Positions 7,559 to 13,303 of a stretch of DNA of 13,949 nucleotides are shown in pieces. The notes beneath the pieces were generated by a model. The model made no database searches and was not told the origin of the DNA. It saw only the letters and a program-made list of their open reading frames with translations. Source of the DNA: JBBRMY01 sp038230595 (lineage in GTDB: Bacteria; Bacteroidota; Ignavibacteria; Tepidaquicellales; Tepidaquicellaceae); NCBI GenBank assembly GCA_038230595.1, contig JBBRMY010000061.1, positions 1-13,949 on the forward strand, written 5' to 3'. The translations under genes were made by a program, and so were the position numbers. The number at the start of each line of letters is the position of its first letter. Within the stretch, counting starts at the first letter, position 1.

Positions 7559-8401
7559 ATGATCGATCTTGAAGACTTAAAGCTTTTTTTGGATTTAACA
7601 CAATCCCGGGACAAGGATGTACTTCTCCTTTCATCCATAAGGCAGGCTATTTCAATACTTGAAGGCTTATTTAACCGTGAGCTTGAAATGAAGGAGAGAG
7701 CAGAATTTACCGGTTTAATTTCAGAGGGTAGCGGCTTAAAAGGATTTTTTCTTTCATGCTGCCCAGTGATTGGTATCACTTCAATTAAAAAATATAACTT
7801 TGATTCATTTGAATATGATGACCTCATAGCTCCTGAAGATATTCCGGGCTCAGTTCTGTTAAAGGAAAACGGTGAAGCTGTCTTTCTCAAAAGAATGCTC
7901 TTTCATAAAGCTTATCCGGAATTGAAAATATCTTATATAGGAGGATTCAGGAATATTAAAGGCACCGGTACAGTTTCGGCAGCATCCGGAACAAATCTAT
8001 TAATAGGTACAGGTACTGAATTTACTGAAGAATGTCTCATTGGAGATGAAGTAAAGTTTTCCGGAATTGTAAGGAAAGTTATTTCAATTGAAAGCAGAAC
8101 ATCCTTAATCCTGAACGATGTAATTGATAGTGAAATAACAGACGCATCTTTCAGATTAAGTAACGTACCCGAAGATATTCAGCAGGCAATAATTTATATT
8201 GCTGCGCTGAACTTTTTGACTTCATCACACAGCAGGGAATCCCTCGGCTTAAGCTCTCTTTCAACCGATCTTCGACTGATAGATGATAATAATTATAATA
8301 CGATCATTGATGGTAACAGGAATCTCATCCCGCAGAGATATGCATTTTCAAAGCTGGACTTAACAAATTTAATTACAAAATATAAACTATCAAACACATA
8401 G
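7559..8401 (+). CDS. gp6-like head-tail connector (adaptor) with inserted beta domain
   Basis: The adaptor ring binds below the portal and joins the DNA-filled head to tail proteins. The N-terminal helical part (D-L-E-D-L-K-L-F-L...R-Q-A-I-S-I-L-E-G-L-F-N-R, 3-40) and the block L-K-I-S-Y-I-G-G-F (122-130) fit the gp6/YqbG-like adaptor family. In that family the latter normally leads straight into V-P-x-D-I-x-x-A. Here V-P-E-D-I-Q-Q-A-I-I-Y-I-A-A comes only at 203-216. Between them sits an insert of about 70 aa (132-202) with the pattern G-T-G-T-V...G-T-G-T-E-F...G-D-E-V-K...I-E-S-R-T-S-L-I-L. This resembles a small beta domain seen in many phage structural proteins. Total length is 280 aa, against roughly 100-200 for simple adaptors. 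The gene lies 103 nt after the capsid gene. Family call good; function of the insert unknown. Confidence 0.8.
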   Translation: MIDLEDLKLFLDLTQSRDKDVLLLSSIRQAISILEGLFNRELEMKERAEFTGLISEGSGLKGFFLSCCPVIGITSIKKYNFDSFEYDDLIAPEDIPGSVLLKENGEAVFLKRMLFHKAYPELKISYIGGFRNIKGTGTVSAASGTNLLIGTGTEFTEECLIGDEVKFSGIVRKVISIESRTSLILNDVIDSEITDASFRLSNVPEDIQQAIIYIAALNFLTSSHSRESLGLSSLSTDLRLIDDNNYNTIIDGNRNLIPQRYAFSKLDLTNLITKYKLSNT

Positions 8402-8410
8402 GAGAATAAA

Positions 8411-8857
8411 ATGATATTAATAAAAAGAGGTAAGTATTCAGATATAAATACACTTGAAGACGGAAGGCTTTATTTTGCTTCTGATAAAAAAGAGCTTTTT
8501 GTCGGAAGCAGCGGCGTTAATGTAAAGCTTTCTGATAACACAAAAATATTTCATGTGAAAATGTCACAATTAGGAACAGGTGCGCCTGAAGTTGCAGTAA
8601 AATATACTGACCTTCTGCCGGGAGAAATTGCCTGGTCACGGGATTCAGCAGGGGAATATCGCGGAACACTTGCAAATGCTTTTGATGATCACACATACGT
8701 CGAAATAATAAATCTGGAATCATCAAGTGTCAGTGTAATGAAAGGCGGTGTAATAAATCCATCCAATATTTATATCACCCAAAGAAACACATCAGGAACA
8801 TTAATTGATTCCACCGGTGGATTTATTATAAAAATTTATAAGCTTCTCCCGCTTTAA
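8411..8857 (+). CDS. Small phage structural protein with fibre-like N-terminus
   Basis: A 148-aa protein. Its first 40 residues (R-G-K-Y-S-D-I-N-T-L-E-D-G-R-L-Y-F-A, then E-L-F-V-G-S-S-G-V-N-V-K-L) resemble the short repeat at the start of phage tail fibres and tropism proteins, where an 'L-x-x-G-E-L/I-x-F-x-x-D-x-x-x-L-F-I-G' pattern is common. The rest is beta-rich and of no family I recognise; it ends in I-I-K-I-Y-K-L-L-P-L. It starts 9 nt after the adaptor gene and has a real Shine-Dalgarno sequence (AGGAG at 8400-8404), unusual here, so it is probably translated from the same transcript. It could be a capsid decoration, stopper or mini-fibre protein. The placement is solid, the function tentative. 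Confidence 0.6.
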   Translation: MILIKRGKYSDINTLEDGRLYFASDKKELFVGSSGVNVKLSDNTKIFHVKMSQLGTGAPEVAVKYTDLLPGEIAWSRDSAGEYRGTLANAFDDHTYVEIINLESSSVSVMKGGVINPSNIYITQRNTSGTLIDSTGGFIIKIYKLLPL

Positions 8858-9129
8858 ATATATCTGTCAGTCCGGTATTTTGACTGAATATATTTGCTGT
8901 CAGATCTGTAATAAGAATTGTCATCCTTAATATTTTTTGTCATCCCCGCGAAAGCGGGGATCCCAAACTACTGCGACTCAGGTTAATCCCGATCTTACAG
9001 TATGATTTTTCATTTGTCATTCCGGCGTGCTTTTAGCTGGAATCCAAACATCAACAAACACTCGTCATTATGATTGGCTCTAAATAACAAAAAATAAAAT
9101 AATTTTTCAAAAACCTTAACTAACCCAAA
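8858..9129. repeat. Intergenic GTCATCC repeats
   Basis: A weak hairpin TCAGTC/GACTGA (8867-8872 with 8882-8887) follows the stop codon. A copy of the 48-bp GTCATCC repeat lies at 8939-8986 (GTCATCCCC-GCGAAAGC-GGGGATCC followed by CAAACTACTGCGA). A decayed unit GTCATTCCGGC...GCTGGAATCC lies at 9016-9045. Relative to the copy at 3816, the stem changes CCCTGC/GCAGGG to CCCCGC/GCGGGG, a paired change on both arms. No gene is seen. Confidence 0.75.
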
Positions 9130-9405
9130 ATGGAATACTACAAAATACTCGAATCCCTTATAGGATTTTTTACACTTACAATGATGTCCTTAATCTCGTA
9201 TGCATATATGAACGACCGGCGGATATTAAAAGAAAAGCAGGATCTGCTCGAAGGTAGACAAATTAAATTTGAAGAGCAGTCAAGAAATGAATTCAAGGAA
9301 ATAAAAGATTCCGGCACCTCAAGATTTGAAAAGCTGCTGGAAAACATTAACGAACTAAAAGTATATATCGAAAAGAAGTTCAATGAGATGATAAAAGAGA
9401 AATGA
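9130..9405 (+). CDS. Small membrane-anchored coiled-coil protein
   Basis: A 91-aa protein with one hydrophobic segment at about residues 8-27 (L-I-G-F-F-T-L-T-M-M-S-L-I-S-Y-A) followed by a long Lys/Glu-rich predicted coiled coil to the end. It resembles in layout the small XhlA-type or holin-accessory proteins found near the end of phage structural operons, and general phage or host membrane coiled-coil proteins. No motif settles the function. The start at 9130 has an A-rich leader without Shine-Dalgarno. It stands alone between repeat blocks, 272 nt from the preceding structural gene, and is followed by a terminator-like hairpin at 9490. Whether it belongs to the phage module is uncertain. 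Confidence 0.6.
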   Translation: MEYYKILESLIGFFTLTMMSLISYAYMNDRRILKEKQDLLEGRQIKFEEQSRNEFKEIKDSGTSRFEKLLENINELKVYIEKKFNEMIKEK

Positions 9406-9437
9406 AAAAAGTTATTATCATTTCGGAGTTTTTTTTT

Positions 9438-9485
9438 GTCATCCCTGCAAAAGCAGGGATCCCGAAATTCTGCGAAGCATGTTAA
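9438..9485 (+). repeat. 48-bp GTCATCC repeat, third copy
   Basis: GTCATCCCTGC-AAAA-GCAGGGATCC followed by a CGAAATTCTGCGAAGCA tail. By eye it matches the copy at 3816-3863 in about 43 of 48 positions and has the same orientation. The two copies therefore bracket the phage gene block as direct repeats. Confidence 0.85.
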
Positions 9486-9489
9486 CCCA

Positions 9490-9524
9490 GACCTGACAGG
9501 TTGTTTTCCCTGTCAGGTCGCTTT
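9490..9524 (+). terminator. GACCTGACAGG hairpin, terminator-like
   Basis: Perfect 11-bp stem GACCTGACAGG (9490-9500) with CCTGTCAGGTC (9509-9519), followed by GCTTTTT. It is the first hairpin after the membrane/coiled-coil gene on the plus strand and probably ends that transcript. The same hairpin with the same GCTTTT tail recurs at 13171. Hairpins of this sequence type are a common intergenic repeat in Bacteroidota. Confidence 0.75.
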
Positions 9525-9545
9525 TTATAATTTTATTATCGCGCC

Positions 9546-9590
9546 GCTGTTGGTGTTTAAGTTCCGATTTATCGGAACGTCACCAACAGC
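9546..9590. repeat. Nested palindrome, family GYTGTTGGTG, copy 1
   Basis: Outer arms GCTGTTGGTG (9546-9555) and CACCAACAGC (9581-9590) enclose an inner palindrome GTTCCGAT (9561-9568) and ATCGGAAC (9571-9578). It is followed by CATCAGTAGG. Other copies begin at 13211, 13786 and 13917. Confidence 0.85.
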
Positions 9591-9675
9591 CATCAGTAGG
9601 TTTCACCTTTAAAGACGCGCTAACCTCTTCATCTCATAAAAACTATAAACACACTCAACTAAAATTTTACCCCAT

Positions 9676-9705
9676 AAAAAAAACCCGCTGGGCTGCAGCG
9701 GGTTT
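9676..9705 (-). terminator. Terminator of the minus-strand CYTH/HNH operon
   Basis: A perfect 10-bp stem AAACCCGCTG (9681-9690) with CAGCGGGTTT (9696-9705), loop of 5. Read on the minus strand it is followed by a long T run (the A run at 9675-9683). It lies about 170 nt beyond the CYTH stop codon and is the likely end of the leftward transcript; weak action on plus-strand transcription is also possible. Confidence 0.8.
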
Positions 9706-9873
9706 CTCATTTATACTTTGAATGTATTCTGTTATATGTTCATATTTTCTAGTGATCTTACATATTCTCACCTTCATATCTTATAACATATCTATTGTCA
9801 ATAAGTTCCTTATACTAAATATTATAAGTTAGAATTTAATTTAATCAACTTTAAATAATTGTTTTACTAATAG
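9706..9873. other. AT-rich spacer, 3' untranslated region of the leftward operon
   Basis: Only small AT-only inverted repeats are visible, such as ATAAG-ttc-CTTAT at 9801-9813 overlapping CTTATA/TATAAG at 9809-9828. I see no gene, RNA or further repeat family member. Confidence 0.4.
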
Positions 9874-10380
9874 TTAAACCATATCGCTGTATGAATTCGT
9901 AACAAGATCAGCATCCTTAATATTAAATTCTTTCATATAATATCTGCACTGATCCAGTAATTCAGCTTCTGTAAAGCTGTTATTTTCATCTATTGCTTCA
10001 ATTTCTACAAAGCTCCCCAGACCTTTCACTTCATCTATATGAAATTTCACATTATCAATAAAAAATATTTTACGCTTTTTAACAACTGTCTTATGCACCC
10101 CTAAAGAAGCAGTAAGTATTTTTTTGAGTCCGGTTTCAGGCGATAATTTCACCAGTTCCACATCTGAAAGCTTAGGTCCCGATTGATCCGGACGTTTATA
10201 AAATATAAGTGAATTCTCAATATTACCTTCCCTTAGCTTTAATCTTCCGGTATCACATTTAAAATATGTATCAGTCTGCTCGTCAGTCCCTTTATGATCT
10301 GCCTTCAGGCGTATCAGAATATTTTCAACTTTTTCAGGTTCACTGCACCTGGCTTTTATTTCCACAATTTTTATACCCAT
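9874..10380 (-). CDS. CYTH-domain protein (CyaB / triphosphatase-like)
   Basis: A single-domain CYTH protein of 168 aa. The family folds into a tunnel that binds triphosphates and divalent metals. Members are class IV adenylate cyclases, thiamine-triphosphatases or inorganic triphosphatases. The N-terminal V-E-I-K-A-R (6-11) corresponds to the ExExK signature, with the first Glu replaced, as in many bacterial CyaB-like proteins. Further conserved blocks are the T-D-T-Y-F patch near 37-41, G-R-L-K-L-R-E (about 46-52), L-I-F-Y-K-R-P, V-V-K-K-R-K-I-F-F, and H-I-D-E-V-K-G-L-G-S-F-V-E-I-E (about 113-127). Cyclase versus phosphatase activity cannot be told from sequence. It is the last gene of a leftward operon, 18 nt after the HNH gene, and is followed by the terminator at 9676-9705. 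Confidence 0.88.
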   Translation of the reverse strand: MGIKIVEIKARCSEPEKVENILIRLKADHKGTDEQTDTYFKCDTGRLKLREGNIENSLIFYKRPDQSGPKLSDVELVKLSPETGLKKILTASLGVHKTVVKKRKIFFIDNVKFHIDEVKGLGSFVEIEAIDENNSFTEAELLDQCRYYMKEFNIKDADLVTNSYSDMV

Positions 10381-10398
10381 TGAGGAATATACAGAATA

Positions 10399-11088
10399 TC
10401 ATTTCTTAATTTTGTATACAAATCCTTTCATTTTAATACTGATCTCATTTGAATAAACTTTTCCGTTTTTCTTTTTGAATTCCCAGCTTCTTTCAGGTTC
10501 CTGAAATTTATTTTTTCTTACCGGCTTTGAATTTAATTCAATTTTATTCTTTGTAATTCCTTTATTTTGCAAAACACTTTTCAAAGAATCAGGCAGGAAG
10601 TCCATATCTGTATATATCTTAAGCCAGTTGTATAATGCTCTTGGATTTGAACGTTCCTTTAGCTCAGAATATCTTACCCATACTTTGTTATGAATGCTGC
10701 ATCCGACTCTTGCCCAAAGCCTTAGAGCAAGCTCCTGATTAATATTTGCAAGATCGTTACCGGTTTTAGCATCTGTAAGATAAGCTTTCTGAAGTTTTTC
10801 AGATTCCGACAGCTTTTCAAAGCTAAGATTTTCAGGGCGATTATTAAAAGTATTCCCGTCTTTATGCAAAACCCTGTAAGTATCGGTAGATCTCCTGAAG
10901 TATGCAAGCGCAACAAGATTATGTACATAAAATCCGGATTTACTTTCATTCTTATAGAGATATGCCATCAGATAGTCATTGTTTGGATACCTGAACTCTG
11001 TAAGCTGCTTCAGCTTTGCCGTTTTACTGCTGTATATCCTTCCGTCATCACCTGCATAGTAATCCGGAAAATCAGGTATCATTTTCAT
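10399..11088 (-). CDS. NUMOD4/HNH endonuclease-like protein
   Basis: A 229-aa protein. The N-terminus I-P-D-F-P-D-Y-Y-A-G-D-D-G-R-I-Y-S (4-20) is a NUMOD4 motif, the DNA-binding module of phage and homing HNH nucleases. An HNH-type core follows at 55-90: V-H56-N-L-V-A-L-A-Y-F, then V-L-H75-K-D-G-N79-T-F-N-N-R-P-E-N-L. The expected 'V-N-H-x-D-G-N' is V-L-H here, but the His and Asn of the core remain. Residues 100-229 are basic and of no family I know; they contain R-L-W-A-R-V-G-C and a Lys-rich tail, perhaps for target binding. It is the middle gene of the leftward operon, 46 nt after the 108-aa gene and 18 nt before the CYTH gene. Such nucleases occur free-standing in phages and also near head-packaging genes. 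Nuclease activity is probable, the target unknown. Confidence 0.82.
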   Translation of the reverse strand: MKMIPDFPDYYAGDDGRIYSSKTAKLKQLTEFRYPNNDYLMAYLYKNESKSGFYVHNLVALAYFRRSTDTYRVLHKDGNTFNNRPENLSFEKLSESEKLQKAYLTDAKTGNDLANINQELALRLWARVGCSIHNKVWVRYSELKERSNPRALYNWLKIYTDMDFLPDSLKSVLQNKGITKNKIELNSKPVRKNKFQEPERSWEFKKKNGKVYSNEISIKMKGFVYKIKK

Positions 11089-11134
11089 AGGTTAAACTGA
11101 CATTTAATAATTTATAATAATTTACGTTTTTGTA

Positions 11135-11461
11135 TTATTGCTTTCTCAGGTAAAGTTCTAAAAGCCGGCTTGCTTCAAGCTTTACAAGCTCATAATTGAT
11201 CATTGAATAATCATCCTCATTAATAAAGTCACAGAATCTTATTCTGCCTTCCTTATATTTCAGAGATTCGATCTTTGATATCACAAGCCTGCTGTTCCAT
11301 CCCAGGTTCTTAAATTCTTTTAACCAGTGATTAAGAATTTTCTCTTCTGTCCTTTCTTTTCGTAAAGCAAGCAATGCTTTCAGTCTTTCCAGTATTGCTT
11401 CATTCTCAAAAAGCATGTCTGTTCTCTTTCCTATAAAATTGTTTAATTCATTGCAGTCCAT
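11135..11461 (-). CDS. Small unknown protein, first gene of the leftward operon
   Basis: A 108-aa, mostly helical, charged protein with no family I recognise. Features are an N-terminal M-D-C-N-E-L-N-N-F-I-G-K-R, a Leu/Arg/Glu-rich helix (L-E-R-L-K-A-L-L-A-L-R-K-E-R), a central W-L-K-E-F-K-N-L-G-W, and a C-terminal helix L-E-A-S-R-L-L-E-L-Y-L-R-K. There are no membrane segments. It has a perfect Shine-Dalgarno sequence on the minus strand (AGGAGG, plus-strand positions 11467-11472, 5 nt from the ATG), rare in this window, so it is probably strongly translated. It occupies the place of an early gene opposite the repressor, where phages keep Cro-like or early regulatory proteins. That role is inference only. 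Confidence 0.7.
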   Translation of the reverse strand: MDCNELNNFIGKRTDMLFENEAILERLKALLALRKERTEEKILNHWLKEFKNLGWNSRLVISKIESLKYKEGRIRFCDFINEDDYSMINYELVKLEASRLLELYLRKQ

Positions 11462-11485
11462 TTCTGCCTCCTATGGCTTTAATTA

Positions 11486-11628
11486 GTAATATTAATTATA
11501 CTCTATATGTATAAAGAAGTATAAAAAAATAATACAAAACGATTATATAGAAAATCCAAAAATTAACCTACAAGTCATGTACTTTAAATGTATAGCTCTT
11601 AACATTGCTCATCTATAATTAATATTAC
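11486..11628. promoter_or_regulatory. Divergent promoter/operator region of the repressor switch
   Basis: TATAATTAATATTAC occurs twice as a perfect 15-nt inverted pair. On the plus strand it is at 11614-11628, facing the repressor gene. On the minus strand it covers 11486-11500, facing the 108-aa gene. Each copy starts with a TATAAT -10 hexamer oriented toward its own gene, 34 nt (left) and 85 nt (right) from the start codons. No good -35 hexamer is seen. Between them are GTATAAA repeated at a 10-bp step (11509-11515, 11519-11525) and a 13-nt palindrome AAGT-catgt-ACTT (11572-11584), a possible repressor operator. Confidence 0.5.
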
Positions 11629-11704
11629 CTGTGAAAAAATCCTTTTAAAAATTGTCTAAAATTATTATATTGTAAAATAATAGTAATACAAAAAGCTTAT
11701 AAAA

Positions 11705-12346
11705 ATGAAAAACAAGGATTTTAGCAGCAGATTGATAGAATTCTTTAATGCTGTATCTCCGACTCAGGTCGATTTTGCCTCAAGGCTGGGTATTAGTCCG
11801 CAGGCTCTTCAGAAATATTTTAAAGGTGGAAGACTGCCCATGCCTGAAATTCTGGATAAATTAAATAAACTCGGCTGTAACATTAACTGGCTGCTTAGCG
11901 GAAGCGGTGATATGATAAATGAAGTAAAGGTTTTTAAGCCGAGAACTCGTCCGGTTGCAGTGATCGGAGAAGTTGAATGTGGAGTTCCTATAACCAACCA
12001 GATCACAAATGAAACTGTGAAGCATATTGAGATGTTTGATGTAAGCGGACTGAACAATCCTTTTGTTGTAATAGCAAGAGGGGATTCGATGGTGCCATAT
12101 ATAAATCCCGGTGACCTGCTTTTATGCGCCGATGAACCTGAAAAAATAAAGGACGGTAAAGCTGTAGTAGTAAATTATAAAACAACTCCTGAATCCTATA
12201 TGTCAAATGCCAAGCTTATTAAATTCATGGATCATGAAAGCCTTGTTCTGTATTCTGTAAATACTAAATATCCTCCAATGACTTACAGAAAAACCGAGAT
12301 CTTCAAAATGTACAAGGTTATCAGGATAATCCGGGAAGTAAAATAA
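11705..12346 (+). CDS. LexA/CI-like repressor: HTH plus S24 self-cleaving domain
   Basis: A 213-aa phage-type repressor. Residues 5-65 form an XRE-type helix-turn-helix (Q21-V-D-F-A-S-R-L-G-I-S-P-Q-A-L-Q-K-Y-F, ending at N-W-L-L-S-G-S-G). The S24 domain covers about 82-210, with the cleavage site V-E-C92-G93-V-P-I, the nucleophile Ser128 in R-G-D-S-M-V-P, and the general-base Lys most likely Lys170 in A-K-L-I-K. All parts needed for RecA-stimulated autocleavage are present, so DNA damage should lift repression. By family knowledge it binds as a dimer to palindromes in the adjacent divergent spacer. Having HTH plus C-G cleavage, it is closer to prophage CI repressors than to host LexA, which has a winged helix. 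The gene is bracketed by a TTGTAAAATA(A)ATAGTAA motif (11670 and 12348). Confidence 0.92.
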   Translation: MKNKDFSSRLIEFFNAVSPTQVDFASRLGISPQALQKYFKGGRLPMPEILDKLNKLGCNINWLLSGSGDMINEVKVFKPRTRPVAVIGEVECGVPITNQITNETVKHIEMFDVSGLNNPFVVIARGDSMVPYINPGDLLLCADEPEKIKDGKAVVVNYKTTPESYMSNAKLIKFMDHESLVLYSVNTKYPPMTYRKTEIFKMYKVIRIIREVK

Positions 12347-12397
12347 ATTGTAAAATAAATAGTAAAGTAAATAGTAAAGTAATGCAGTAAAGTAACA
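12338..12397 (+). repeat. Five tandem 12-bp units (GTAAARTAAATA) at the repressor stop codon
   Basis: Units start at 12338, 12350, 12362, 12374 and 12387: GTAAAATAAATT, GTAAAATAAATA, GTAAAGTAAATA, GTAAAGTAATGCA, GTAAAGTAACA. The first overlaps the last codons and stop of the repressor gene. The stretch TTGTAAAATAAATAGTAA (12348-12365) nearly repeats TTGTAAAATAATAGTAA (11670-11686) just before the repressor start. It could be an iteron or operator array, or merely a simple AT-rich expansion. Confidence 0.75.
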
Positions 12398-12412
12398 GTG
12401 TTTGTTTCTTTT

Positions 12413-12438
12413 CTTTCCTGATCTTTTTATCAGGAAAG
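12413..12438. other. Stem-loop between repressor and transporter genes
   Basis: A perfect 10-bp stem CTTTCCTGAT (12413-12422) with ATCAGGAAAG (12429-12438) and a CTTTTT loop. No T run follows on either strand, so a classical terminator is doubtful. It may still separate the repressor transcript from the transporter gene starting 26 nt later. Confidence 0.5.
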
Positions 12439-12463
12439 TATTCAGTAAAAATAAAATTTTAAC

Positions 12464-13162
12464 ATGGATATCACTGACCATAAAGAGCATCATTTAAAAA
12501 GCTCTGACTTTATCCGCGATATAGTTATCGGAATGTCAGACGGACTTACAGTCCCATTCGCGCTGGCAGCTGGTATCAGCAGTGCAGTAGCCAGCAATCA
12601 TATAGTTACAACTGCAGGCATTGCAGAGATAATTGCAGGTTCCATAGCGATGGGGCTCGGAGGATTTCTTGCAGGCAAAACAGAGCTTGAGCATTATGAT
12701 TCCGAGCTTAAAAGAGAATATGATGAAGTTGAGCGGGTACCTGAAAAAGAGAAAGAAGAAATTAGAGAAATATTTGCTGAATACGGTCTAAGTGAAAATG
12801 CGCAGAATTTATTAACTGATGAGCTGGCTAAAGACAAAGACAAGTGGGTGGATTTTATGATGAAATTCGAGCTGGGTATTGAAAAGCCGGATATAAATCG
12901 CGCAAGGAATAGCGCTCTCACTATTGGAATGTCATATGTAGTAGGAGGTATCATTCCGCTGCTTCCGTATTTCTATACAAAAACTCCGATCGAAGGCTTA
13001 AAGATCTCCGCAGTGGTCACGCTTATCTGTTTATTTGTGTTTGGTTATTATAAAAGTAAGGTAACGGATCAGCCTCCGTTTAAAGGAGCTGTAAAAGTAA
13101 TGGTAATCGGAGCCCTCGCCGCCGCTGCCGCATTCCTGGTCGCGAAATTATTCGGAGGATAA
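12464..13162 (+). CDS. VIT1/CCC1-family iron/manganese transporter
   Basis: A 232-aa inner-membrane protein of the vacuolar iron transporter family, which exports Fe2+ or Mn2+ from the cytoplasm by proton exchange. Its layout fits the five-helix family. Helix 1 carries G-M-S-D26-G-L-T-V-P-F-A-L-A-A-G, with the conserved Asp. Helix 2 has I-A-G-S-I-A-M-G-L-G-G-F-L-A-G-K-T-E-L-E (57-76). A Glu-rich cytoplasmic segment of about 70 residues (72-142) with many Glu (98, 99, 102, 106, 138, 140) corresponds to the metal-binding domain. Helices follow at about 152-172, 178-196 and 207-229, the last ending in an Ala-rich run. Length and motifs are normal. It is a host-type metal-detoxification gene sitting between a phage-type repressor and a terminator hairpin. 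Confidence 0.92.
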   Translation: MDITDHKEHHLKSSDFIRDIVIGMSDGLTVPFALAAGISSAVASNHIVTTAGIAEIIAGSIAMGLGGFLAGKTELEHYDSELKREYDEVERVPEKEKEEIREIFAEYGLSENAQNLLTDELAKDKDKWVDFMMKFELGIEKPDINRARNSALTIGMSYVVGGIIPLLPYFYTKTPIEGLKISAVVTLICLFVFGYYKSKVTDQPPFKGAVKVMVIGALAAAAAFLVAKLFGG

Positions 13163-13170
13163 ATAGAAAT

Positions 13171-13206
13171 GACCTGACAGGTTTTTTCCCCCGTCAGGTC
13201 GCTTTT
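13171..13206 (+). terminator. GACCTGACAGG hairpin, terminator of the transporter gene
   Basis: GACCTGACAGG (13171-13181) pairs with CC(C)GTCAGGTC (ending 13200) and is followed by GCTTTT, 8 nt after the transporter stop. Same repeat and same tail as at 9490-9524. Confidence 0.75.
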
Positions 13207-13210
13207 CGCC

Positions 13211-13255
13211 GTTGTTGGTGTTTTAGTTCCGATCCATCGGAACGCCACCAACAAC
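13211..13255. repeat. Nested palindrome, family GYTGTTGGTG, copy 2
   Basis: Outer arms GTTGTTGGTG (13211-13220) and CACCAACAAC (13246-13255) enclose inner arms GTTCCGAT (13226-13233) and ATCGGAAC (13236-13243). Compared with copy 1, the second base pair changes from C-G to T-A on both arms, keeping the stem. CATCAGAAGG follows, as CATCAGTAGG follows copy 1. Confidence 0.85.
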
Positions 13256-13303
13256 CATCAGAAGGAAAGGAGAGTTTTGCAAATTAAAAGAAATTGAAGT
13301 AAA

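Noticed and set aside
11705..12346. Host LexA
   Set aside because: The N-terminal domain is an XRE-type helix-turn-helix rather than the LexA winged helix, and it diverges from an early-type operon, so a prophage-type CI repressor fits better.
12203..12493. Minus-strand open frame rich in Leu/Tyr/Phe across the repressor end
   Set aside because: Its L-L-Y-Y-L-L-Y-Y type sequence is the reverse reading of the 12-bp tandem repeat, not a membrane protein.
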